DNA of 64,000 bases from Serripes groenlandicus (lineage: Eukaryota > Mollusca > Bivalvia > Cardiida > Cardiidae), in assembly GCA_031761405.1 (NCBI GenBank), contig JASEVX010000007.1, positions 42,920,411-42,984,410 of the forward strand. Direction: 5' to 3'. The position numbers and the translations under genes are program-made. The notes beneath the pieces were generated by a model. The model was not told where the DNA came from, made no database searches, and saw nothing but the letters and a program-made list of their open reading frames with translations. Positions 43,884 to 52,604 of this stretch are shown one piece after another. Position 1 is the first letter of the stretch; the number at the start of each line of letters is the position of its first letter.

Positions 43884-45233
43884 TAAAGGAATACGCTCGG
43901 CTGAAAAAAACTCGCTTTGAATTGAAAAATATTGACTTAATGAACATTTATTTACTATGCATTTCATTAACATACAACTAATAATGAAGATATTACTATT
44001 TAAAGATGACTATTTGTGCTGATCGGTGCGCAGCATGAGCGCGGCCATTGTTTACATATCGCAATGTCTCGAGACATTCTAAAAAGAATCGTGACGTCAT
44101 ATACCCACTTTGTCCCAAACAAAACATACAAGTAGAGAATACAACATATACTTTTTCGTAATTAATTAACCCCGGAAGTTTACAAACCTAAACTTCAATT
44201 ATTCAAAATGAAATTCCAAGCATTACATCATAGTATTACTAGATCTATATAAAGTTTTATCAGTTTTATAGTAAATAGTATCCAACCATAATATTTGGAT
44301 AGAAAACACGAACTTGACTCGTGTAATATATATCAGCCAATTAAATATATGTGTGTTAACATTTATTTATACAATAATTTCATTCGTTTATATATTTGAC
44401 AGTTGTTTGTTATGATTTCACAGCTCGTTAGACATAATAAACCGTCGTTTTTGTACAACAATCAAAGGTCATAGAAACAATCAAATTTCCGGTAGTGGTC
44501 GGACGCTACTGTAATAGGATCTGTCGGCGAGTCTTTTGAGCAGACATAATTCGATCCTTTCCCTACATACTCTGCAGTTGACGGTAAAGAGAATTTCCAT
44601 AATTAGTCATCTGCTGCAAATTTGGTGTATGTTGAAAAGGGAGAATTGAAATGGTTAATTTTCATCAAATTTCCAAAAGGATTTTGGTTGTAAAACTTTT
44701 ATATTATATATTGAAGAAAAACTCTCAAACCTACTAAAATATCCCTTTTAGTTCCAAATGTAATCGTCCAATTTCTAAAATCATTTGATGAATTAATAAT
44801 CTAAAACAAACATACATGTATACAATATTTACACCATTAAACTTCAAAAAGTGGTCCTTCCTCATAATCGGCCTTTTTGTATCAGACATTTTGGGAAATT
44901 GGCCTTTATTTCTGGACCTATAATCGATCTTTTTGGACTAGTCTTTTACGCATTCGGCCAATTTTGACCTATACCTAAAATAAGATAGCGATCTGAAAAT
45001 TTAGTAAATTACGGTGCTAATCGGAAGTGGGTAATTGACGTCACAGGAAGTTGATTATAAGCAAAGATGGCGGCGCCCATAGGCGATCGATACCGACGTG
45101 AAAACACAAACTTTAAAAGCATATATCTTGGTAGTGCAAGCATGTAAACAAAAAGTAATTACATCAAAATGATACATTACTGTAGTGCTATTTAGTCATA
45201 TAGTTTAAATTTCAGCCGAGCGTATTCCTTTAA
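43884..45233. mobile_element. 1.35-kb non-autonomous element with AGGAATACGCTCGGCTGAA ends
   Basis: TTAAAGGAATACGCTCGGCT at 43884 is mirrored by AGCCGAGCGTATTCCTTTAA ending at 45233, compatible with a TTAA (or TA) target duplication. Subterminal parts also mirror: TGACGTCA with 'acccactt' at 44092 and at 45036 (inverse), and TTGTTTACAT at about 44048 with its inverse near 45145. A small MITE-1 remnant lies at 44555-44645. No open frame of useful length, so it depends on another source for movement. Confidence 0.65.
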
Positions 45234-45362
45234 TATAAAAATAAAAAATATAACGGAACAAGAAAAAAATAGAGAAAAAAAGAAAGTGCTACGTTGGTTT
45301 TAAACGTGCCAACGGCTGGCACGCTTATAACCAATGTTGTGTCTTTTTTCTTTTATATATAT

Positions 45363-45627
45363 GAGCCATTCCACGAGAAAACCAACATTATTGCATCTGC
45401 GTAATGTATCGACACAGATCAGCCTGCTCAGTCCGCGCAGGCTAATCCGGGCCGACACATTCCGTCTTATGGGGATAGATGTATAGAGTAATGATTCCTG
45501 AAACAGAAAATCTACAGGAGGCGAAAAGGGTCTGTGAGGGTTAGCCTGTGCGGCATGCTTATGCTGATCCGGGTCGATACTTTACGCAGAGTCAATAATG
45601 TTGGTTTTCTCGTGGAACGGCTCATAT
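45363..45627 (+). mobile_element. MITE-3 copy
   Basis: Ends 'gagccattccacgagaaaac' and 'gttttctcgtggaacggctc'; interior 'gcctgctcagtccgcgcagg' and 'aatccgggccgacacattcc'. Flanked by ATAT on both sides. Confidence 0.8.
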
Positions 45628-45689
45628 ATAATATATGTGGTTTTTTTTTTATATGTTCCACTTACTTTTCATCAGATGTGGGGGAAAAA

Positions 45690-45903
45690 ATCAACTGTTG
45701 TTTAAGTACTGTTCTACCAGCCAGTGCCATTCGTCTTCCATCCATGGGCTAACAGTCTATGTGGAAAAACAGCCAGTTGCTTAAAAAGCATGTTGTGTGG
45801 GATACTGGTGTGAGAAAGCCTGTAAACACATGAATAGGTGAACTGGCCGCCGTGATATTACTGACAAATTGTTGAAAATGGCGTTAAACCCCAATCAATC
45901 AAT
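45690..45903 (+). mobile_element. SINE-B copy
   Basis: 'gccattcgtcttccatccat', 'gtctatgtggaaaaacagcc', 'ggtgtgagaaagcctgtaaa', 'gtgaactggccgccgtgata' and 'ggcgttaaaccccaatcaat'. The tRNA head is not evident. Confidence 0.7.
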
Positions 45904-46224
45904 AGTTCTTTCCTACAGAAATGTCGTTTACATTGTAAAGGGCAATTATGATAAAATTGAATGCATTCATAATCGATTTTGGTCATTAAACATTTTCAAA
46001 AAAATGCTTCAAATACGCATAGATGATGCACACATATTATCTTCCTCGTACAAAGGGGCTTTCTGATCTCGATCTTCACTAATCGCAAAGTCTCGAAAGT
46101 CTGTTTGTTTGTGACCTATTATCGGTTAAGCGTGTGTTGCTATAACAGAAGGTTAAGAGTAAATATTTGTATGGTTATTATCAGCCTGTGATTAGTGCTC
46201 GAAGTTAGAGTACCATTTAGGACT
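45904..46224. other. No gene recognised
   Basis: Unassigned sequence. Confidence 0.4.
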
Positions 46225-46625
46225 GTCCCACATGCAACAAACATATCTGTAGCAGACGTGTTTGAAAACTATGCAAAAATATGGGATGACCAATTTCTCC
46301 TTTTGTCACACAATATCGAGGGCTTGGCGTGAAACAGTTGTAACTAAAATTGGTATTTTTTTACCAAGGTTAATCACCTCGCCATATCGTCTTTAAAAGC
46401 TTTAAATCATTTTTCTTGGTAAACAATGGACATTTAGGTGCCATTGCTCGTTCTGAGCAATGGCACCTAAATTTGCATTGTTTACAAAGGGGTCAAAATT
46501 GCCCCTAAACCAGGGTTTTCAAAATAGGTTTTTAGTTACAACCGTTTCACGCCAAGCCCTCGATATCGTCAAAGGTAGTCTGCTGCAGGGGCGTTACAAA
46601 GCGTCTGTACATAGGGAAGGGTTTA
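46225..46625. mobile_element. MITE-1 copy interrupted by another MITE
   Basis: Left arm 'gactgtcccacatgcaacaa' with 'gtagcagacgtgtttgaaaa' and 'caatttctccttttgtcaca'; right arm from 46566, 'gtagtctgctgcaggggcgt', and end 'agggaagggttta'. The halves are separated by the TA-flanked element 46316-46563. Confidence 0.65.
46316..46563. mobile_element. 248-bp TA-flanked MITE nested in MITE-1
   Basis: TA at 46314-46315 and 46564-46565. Ends TCGAGGGCTTGGCGTGAAAC then 'agttgtaactaaaa', with the mirrored right end differing at one position in about 34. The centre has a second long hairpin (TAGGTGCCATTGCTC...GAGCAATGGCACCTA). The TA duplication suggests a Tc1/mariner-type source. Confidence 0.75.
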
Positions 46626-46784
46626 CTATGCTGTTTAATGATTGAAATGTTTAAATACTAAACCAATTCTATATATAAATTCCTTAAACCAAAATTAATA
46701 CAGATTATCGAAAAGTAGCGATAAATGTAACTTGTAAACGTATCAAATGAGCGTGTTTCTAGTACAGATGTGACTTTTATCTTT

Positions 46785-46905
46785 TCCCACTTGCAAACCC
46801 TATTTGACTCATCTGCAGCAGACGATTTTTGAAAACATTGCGGTAAAAGGAGAAACTCCCCATGATAAGCAATTTTTCCCTTTGTCACAATGTTTTCACC
46901 ACTTT
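46785..46905 (+). repeat. MITE-1 fragment
   Basis: 'tgactcatctgcagcagacg', 'tttgaaaacattgcggtaaa' and 'ttgtcacaatgttttcacca'. Confidence 0.5.
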
Positions 46906-47311
46906 GTTTTCCTTAAGAATTAAATTTCAGTGAAAATAATCAATGAAAACGTATGAAATATAATATTTAAGAGCAAAATATTAATTATTTTTGAAACATG
47001 ATAAGTTTTCAGTTATTTATCGTCAATTGAAACTTATACACCTCTTGGGAGCCTCGCCTCGCGTAATCCTCAGTCATGTGGCGTATTCTCGGCCTTGACA
47101 ATCTAGTTATAGAAACTGAAGCTGGATGGAGATGGCCAATTAGCCTTTGGTAAACGCATAGAACCTTTCTGATATTCAACTCAAATAATATGCGCATGTT
47201 CCATTTCTTTGTTTTTTCTCATATTAATCGCCGTTTATCTTTTTTAAAGATGTTTCTTGTTTCATTTAAATGTTACTATCAGTACTGTTTGTAAATAATT
47301 GCAATAAATAA
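46906..47311. other. No gene recognised
   Basis: Unassigned sequence. Confidence 0.4.
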
Positions 47312-47576
47312 GAGCCGTTCCACGAGAAAACCATTAGTGTAGACTCTGCGTAAAGTATTGACCCGGATCATCCTAAGCATGCCGCGCAGACTAACCCGGA
47401 CAGACACTTTTCGCCTCCTGTTGATTTTCTGTTTCATGAATCATCACTCTATCCATCTGTTCCCCTGAGACGGAATGGGTCGGCCCGGATTAGATTGCGC
47501 GGACTGCGTAGGCTGATCTGGGTCGATCCATTACACAGAGTCCATAATGTTGTTTTTCTCATGGAACTGCTCATAT
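47312..47576 (-). mobile_element. MITE-3 copy, reverse orientation
   Basis: Ends 'agccgttccacgagaaaacc' and 'tttttctcatggaactgctc'; interior phrases are the inverse of the 43447 copy ('tttctgtttcatgaatcatc', 'gagacggaatgggtcggccc'). Confidence 0.75.
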
Positions 47577-48614
47577 GTTTTGTATTGTATGTTAGTAAGT
47601 TATGAACAGTGTATATATTGAACTGACTGTTGATCTATCATGTTCACAAAAGTCAACTTGTACCTTTTTGCGCGTGCAGGCTTTACTGTGACATCAGACA
47701 GAGGAACATATTTTGCAGCGACAATTCCATGTAAGCTTACGGATATGATTCCCATAAAACTGATATTGTATTCAGAAAACAAACACAGACATAAATATTA
47801 TTCATATTGTGCAATAATGGTATGGCAACGTCACCAACAAAATCGACCCTCATGATATTTCGAAGTTTCGTGGTGATCTTTCCTGGTCGCTATCTAATCG
47901 TTATCGCATCCGGATTGTCTCCGAGTAACGGTAAATGCCACATTGGTGCTCTGTGAAAACCGACTTTACCGTAATTATCACACACGTAGATAGAGGCCTG
48001 CACGGGCATCCATGCGAAGGAACCAAACGGATAGGGCTTTTTACAGATTTTTTTGAAACCTTCTATAACCAATCAGCAAATAGTGCGGGACCAGACTAGA
48101 CTGCGTGGATGCGTCGGCTTATCTTGATATACACTGGTCGCAAATGTTTTACGGTTGGTTTTCACATAGAGCGCCGTTCATCTCATTTACAAGTGCGAGT
48201 ACACGTTGATAAAACAGGCCACTTATATCAACATCTGCTGAGGACTGGCTTTGAGTGACGTTGTTATGAATTCTATATTAACTATCCTATGCTAGGCGAA
48301 CACTTTTGTTTTCTTCTGTTATCTCTAACTGGAGCTTTTATCTTAAATTCGACTATTTCCTTTTCTTTCCAGTACATTTCTTTTAGTCAAAATGATCCCT
48401 ATCTCTTTCAATTTTCTCAAAGCATTCTCAAGCACAATGCATACATACATGTACATATGTAAAATTGGCCTAAATGTTACAACGTATCATACATGCATAT
48501 ATGTTTTATTTTATTATGTATAATTAATACGCATACCTTAATCGTTGGTTTTATTAAATTACAAGAAAAGACTATCATTATAAAAAGGTCATACAATACA
48601 AAAACATATTGTTT
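47577..48614. other. No gene recognised
   Basis: 48085-48170 has 'gactagactgcgtggatgcg' and 'tatacactggtcgcaaatgt', phrases of a dispersed MITE also seen at 57240. The rest is unassigned. Confidence 0.4.
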
Positions 48615-48835
48615 CAGGGATTGGAACCCTTTGCCACTTTATTGGAAATCCAGAGAAAGCCAGAATCGCTACCAAATGAGCTACCGGGGCTCGGCAATTC
48701 ATTGTCAAAGTAATATACGGTCTTTGAGAAGTGCCATTGGGTAAGGCACATGTTCTAGCCTAGTACTGGTTTGTTTACCCAGGGATCATGAATAAGTGAA
48801 CTGTCAACGTGATATAACTGAAATAGTTTTTCTCA
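48615..48835. mobile_element. SINE-B head (minus) joined to SINE tail (plus)
   Basis: 48617-48695 on the minus strand reads as a tRNA-like head: 'gccccggtagctcatttggt' (A box) and GGTTCCAATCC (B box). 48730-48835 on the plus strand repeats the block at 2815-2965 ('ctagcctagtactggtttgt', 'gtgatataactgaaatag'). The opposite orientations suggest two insertions or a rearranged copy. Confidence 0.5.
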
Positions 48836-49615
48836 CTCAATGTCATTGTTCGAATAGTGTACCTTTTTTACTCATGCTGAATCTCCCCATGATCCGGTTT
48901 TTCACATGCTTACGCACGTTCCTTTTGTCCCCCGAATCTTAACATAGAAAAAACCACTAGATGCAAAATTGGTAAATTGATCAGAGAGTTCAGATTTAGA
49001 TCAAGTGTTCAAATGGCCGGGTCTAATCTCAAATGGTTCATACTTTAAAGTACGCTGAAACGTCGATAGATAATTTCTTCCTCGGTGATCAGGGTTTCGA
49101 GAAATAGTATTGCACTTTGTTGTTCTTTATTTTCCCCACACACGAAGTTGTCACATTTGATGAGGAGTTCCTGTTAAATCTTCAATATGTTGTGATAAAA
49201 ATATTTTGACATTCTTCTTTCCAGTGGTGCTGAAAACAATCTAAAAACAAAATGAAACAAGAGTTGCTGCAAGATGCAGCAATTGGGCGCGGGAATCAGC
49301 ATTTCATGGCTTAAGAAATACTGTTTGATTCGAAAAACACGAAATCCGCTTTTAAATATATGATATAAATATATGATAACAATAGTTTTTAAGTTTAATA
49401 CGTAAAACGAAAACAAAAAATACATTTTCCCAACGTGTTGACCTCGATCTCCCAAACGTATTGTAAACATTTGTCTTCGCATGCGCGTCCTTTTTTATCC
49501 CCCTTAATATATTCTTAAAATCGCAAAATTTAGCACAATAACTTCGCATTTATGAAAATATTCCCATTTTCCTAATGTAACGGGAACGAGGTATAGGTTT
49601 GTGTATAAATATCAC
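48836..49615. other. Unassigned flank of the Harbinger element
   Basis: At 49255-49283 the minus strand has TTGCTGCATCTTGCAGCAA then CTCTTGTT, the hairpin-plus-CTCTTGTT end of a pearl-like element in reverse orientation. Its other end was not found. Confidence 0.4.
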
Positions 49616-49618
49616 TTA
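49616..49618. other. Target site duplication TTA, left
   Basis: TTA directly before the left inverted repeat, matching TTA at 56113-56115. PIF/Harbinger elements duplicate three bases of the TWA type. Confidence 0.8.
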
Positions 49619-50105
49619 TGGCCCTGTCACACTACAACGTATGGCCTTAACGTATGCCAGCGTATGAGATTTTTTGCCAATACGTTGGTGTACGTTGATA
49701 TAGGTTAGGGGTACGTTAGGTGTTCGTTATCAGCACGCTGTCATACGCTGTCATACGTTCATGAACGCCGAGACAAAAAAAATGTTTTGGGTATGTTCAA
49801 AACTTTTGAGCGTATGACAACGTATATTTCATAGGTTAAGCATACGTTATAGATACGTTGGAGGTACGTTAGACATACGTTGAAACTCGCTAGAGGTACG
49901 TTGCTGGTATGTTAGGCATACGTCAGCGGAGGGTGTATCGTACAGCTAACTTATTGACAACGATTGAGTAACTTATTTCTAACGTATTTCTAACGTGTTT
50001 ATAACGTATGTTGGCGTATTTGAAACGTGTATTGACGTATTCAAACGTATTGTACGTATGCTAGGCGATTGAGTAACGTATGTAACGTATATCTACCGTA
50101 TAGCT
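49619..50105. promoter_or_regulatory. Left end: inverted repeat and ACGT subterminal motif field
   Basis: By hand count about 22 ACGT cores occur in 487 bases. From about 49680 to 49925 they are mostly TACGTT; from about 49975 to 50100 mostly AACGTA, the inverse, so polarity flips near 49935-49970. Repeated short subterminal motifs often bind the transposase or its partner. Binding here is inferred, not shown. Confidence 0.6.
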
Positions 50106-50145
50106 AGCGTTCCTTTGGCGTACAATGAGCGTTTTACAGGCGGGG

Positions 50146-50152
50146 TATATAA
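50146..50152 (+). promoter_or_regulatory. TATA box candidate for the transposase gene
   Basis: TATATAA 119 bases before the ATG at 50271. A second TATATATAG lies at about 50209. Confidence 0.4.
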
Positions 50153-50270
50153 CAACAACAACAACTTGCGTGTTTATAGCCAACACATATGTTACAACAA
50201 TATAGTGTATATATATAGGGTCCATGTGTAACTCAATCGGTACTACCATTGAGCAGTTCAACCAGAGAGG

Positions 50271-51545
50271 ATGGATACATACCAACTAGCCGTTCTCCAA
50301 CATCAGCATGACATCAATCAATTAGAACTCGCACAGGTCCGTGCCATTATTAAAAGGAGGAGGCGAAGAGCTAGAAGGAGGAGGTTCTGGATCAGACCAT
50401 GGATCGGTAGACGACGTCAGTTTGGCATATATGACCAGCTTCTTGTGGAACTCCGTAACGAGGACAGGGCATCCTTCCACAACTTCATGCGTATGCCTCC
50501 AGAAATGTTTGACGAACTGCTAACCAGAGTGGGTCCCCGGATAACCAAAGGACATACTAGTTACAGGGAACCCATCGAGCCTGGCATGAAGCTTGCCCTG
50601 ACTCTGCGTCACCTTGCCTGTGGGAGCAAGTATGCATCGATGAAGTTCGGGTGGAGAGTACCTCACAACACGCAGTCACTCCTCGTCCGAGAAGTCTGTC
50701 AGGCCATCATTGATGAATACCTTAGCGAGGTGATGAATTGCCCCACCCATTCTGATGGATGGCGTGCCATTGCTGACCAGTTTTTTCAAAAATGGAACTT
50801 GCCTCATACATGTGGAGCACTTGATGGGAAGCATGTTGCCTGCCGGAGTCCTCCAAAGAGTGGATCCATGTACTACAACTACAAAGGATTCTACTCCATT
50901 GTACTTATGGCGCTTGTAGATGCAGACTACAAATTCATCTGGGCAGATGTCGGTGGTATGGGATCAGCATCAGACGCTCAGATTTACAATGACTGTGAGC
51001 TGAAGGAATGCGCTGAAGCTGGTACCATAGGTTTCCCGGACCCAGAACCTCTCCCCAACGACACCCAGGATGTGCCCTACTTCTTCATCGGCGACGATGC
51101 CTTCGCCCTCCGAACGACCATGATGAAACCGTACGGTCACCGGGGTTTGACAAACGATGAAAGGATCTTCAACTACAGGCTTTCTCGAAGCAGAAGAGTA
51201 GTAGAGAATGCCTTCGGTATCCTGGCAAACCGATTCCAGATTCTACTGACTACAATGCAGCATGACCCTTCCACCGTCAAGCTCATCGTCAAAGCATGCA
51301 TGGTTTTGCATAATCTGATGAGGATCCGGTATCCACAACTCCAGAATCAGCAGCTTGACCGTGCAGAGAATGAGAACCGTAATTTCGTCCCAGGAGAATG
51401 GAGAGCGGACCGTAACTTGGAGGACACCCAAACAGTGACTGCCCCCAACACCTCTTCAAGGGAAGGAAAGAAACAGAGAAATCTGATCAAGCACTGGGTC
51501 AACTCTCCAGCCGGTGCAGTTCCGTGGCAAGACAGTATGATCTAA
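50271..51545 (+). CDS. HARBI1-like: PIF/Harbinger DDE transposase (HARBI1-type nuclease)
   Basis: Intronless 424-codon gene. A basic N-terminus (RRRRRARRRRFWIRPW, residues about 29-44) is followed by the family's helical region (MPPEMFDELLTRVGPRI, 75-91) and the DDE_Tnp_4/HARBI1-type catalytic domain, about 178-350. Candidate catalytic residues: D185 in GALDGKHV, D275 in FFIGDDAF and E312 in RRVVENAFG, a D-36-E spacing close to that of HARBI1; D217 in VDADYKF is also conserved in the family. CMVLHNLM (343-350) is the usual end of the domain. In the family the enzyme cuts and rejoins transposon ends in the nucleus, helped by a Myb/MADF-type protein that brings it to DNA; the convergent gene at 52605-55700 fits that partner. 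The ATG at 50271 has a purine at -3 and starts at the expected place for the family. No frameshift, no stop and all key residues are present. Confidence 0.95.
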   Translation: MDTYQLAVLQHQHDINQLELAQVRAIIKRRRRRARRRRFWIRPWIGRRRQFGIYDQLLVELRNEDRASFHNFMRMPPEMFDELLTRVGPRITKGHTSYREPIEPGMKLALTLRHLACGSKYASMKFGWRVPHNTQSLLVREVCQAIIDEYLSEVMNCPTHSDGWRAIADQFFQKWNLPHTCGALDGKHVACRSPPKSGSMYYNYKGFYSIVLMALVDADYKFIWADVGGMGSASDAQIYNDCELKECAEAGTIGFPDPEPLPNDTQDVPYFFIGDDAFALRTTMMKPYGHRGLTNDERIFNYRLSRSRRVVENAFGILANRFQILLTTMQHDPSTVKLIVKACMVLHNLMRIRYPQLQNQQLDRAENENRNFVPGEWRADRNLEDTQTVTAPNTSSREGKKQRNLIKHWVNSPAGAVPWQDSMI

Positions 51546-51637
51546 ATGTGTGGTAAAAAAGGAACATTTCACTGGTCTTGTTGAACTCCCACATGGTTGA
51601 ATTATAGTGTTATTATCACATTACATATGTCTATCGT

Positions 51638-51643
51638 AATAAA
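51638..51643 (+). terminator. AATAAA poly(A) signal of the transposase gene
   Basis: AATAAA 93 bases after the stop codon, with a second one at 51658-51663 and GT-rich sequence between them. Confidence 0.6.
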
Positions 51644-51704
51644 TGTGTGTGTTTTAAAATAAACCCTTGGTTTGTTTTGTTTAAACCTACCGTATTTATT
51701 TTAC

Positions 51705-51905
51705 ATCGATTAGGAACAAGTTCTTACAACTTAGCTAAGTCATTCTCGATGACTGCGTCCTGGGTGAACAAATCGACCAGTACTCGTGCCCATTTTGTGG
51801 GTTGTAAAATACATGAAGTCCAATCTCGGCGCAGATGGGATTCGAACCTACGACCTTCGGATCCAAGGTTGTACACTCTACCCCTGGACAACGCTTCCTC
51901 CACAT
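51705..51905 (-). mobile_element. tRNA-derived SINE inserted between the Harbinger genes
   Basis: On the minus strand: A box TGTCCAGGGGTAGAGTG (51873-51889) and B box GGTTCGAATCC (51838-51848), then a body ending near 'aagttgtaagaacttgttc'. The body differs from SINE-A and SINE-B. It lies downstream of both stop codons, so neither protein is affected. The overlapping short frames are not genes. Confidence 0.6.
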
Positions 51906-52604
51906 TGGTTTGTTTAATCTATGATTACTAGAATGGAGTGATCTCGCATGCCGTCGCCTTGTCACAAAAATATTTGGATTACCCCTCTTTTGTGTACCCA
52001 TCACACATATTGATATAAACATTTGTCTGAAGTTTCAATTAAATCCTTCACGTAGAAAAGAAGTTATTCGATTAAATGTATTTTTGATAGAAAAGGGGCA
52101 ATAAAACGTGACGAAAGACGTATGACGCAAAAAGTGTGACGGACGGACGGACGGACGGACAGACGCCGGACAAAAAAAGTAATCCCTAAGTAATGACATC
52201 ATATAACTGAGTGTCTACTATACTCATATCATTACTTGTCAATTGATAGGTGGTTGGGTAATGGAGGATCTACTGTACACATGGATACATTTTTAAATAC
52301 TTTAGTACTTTCACAATCTTTTTATTAAACTTCAACTGATCAACTGATCAACAATAATAATAATGGCGCATGATAGTAATGGTACATTGTAAATGTCACA
52401 ACAATCACAAATCCTACTTGTCTCTTTTAGTTGTGTACCTTGTTAAATTTATAAACTTCAAATGTTCAACTGATCAACTGATCAACTATAATGCATGAAA
52501 TAATAATGAAAAACGATAGTAATGACACAAAGACTAAAATTCACAAAAATAACAACTCCTACTGGTCTCTACGAGTTGTGTTCCTGGTCTCTATCACTGT
52601 TCAT
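51906..52604. repeat. Intergenic part of the Harbinger element
   Basis: 52138-52172 is (GGAC)n and resembles, on the minus strand, the GTCC-rich 5' part of a pearl-like element, possibly a small nested fragment (52026-52175). 52330-52450 and 52455-52600 are diverged duplicates ('caactgatcaactgatcaac'). TTTATT at about 52320 supplies AATAAA for the minus-strand gene. Confidence 0.5.

Noticed and set aside
51829..51903. tRNA gene on the minus strand inside the Harbinger element
   Set aside because: Head of a SINE; the anticodon loop is not of normal form and a SINE body follows.
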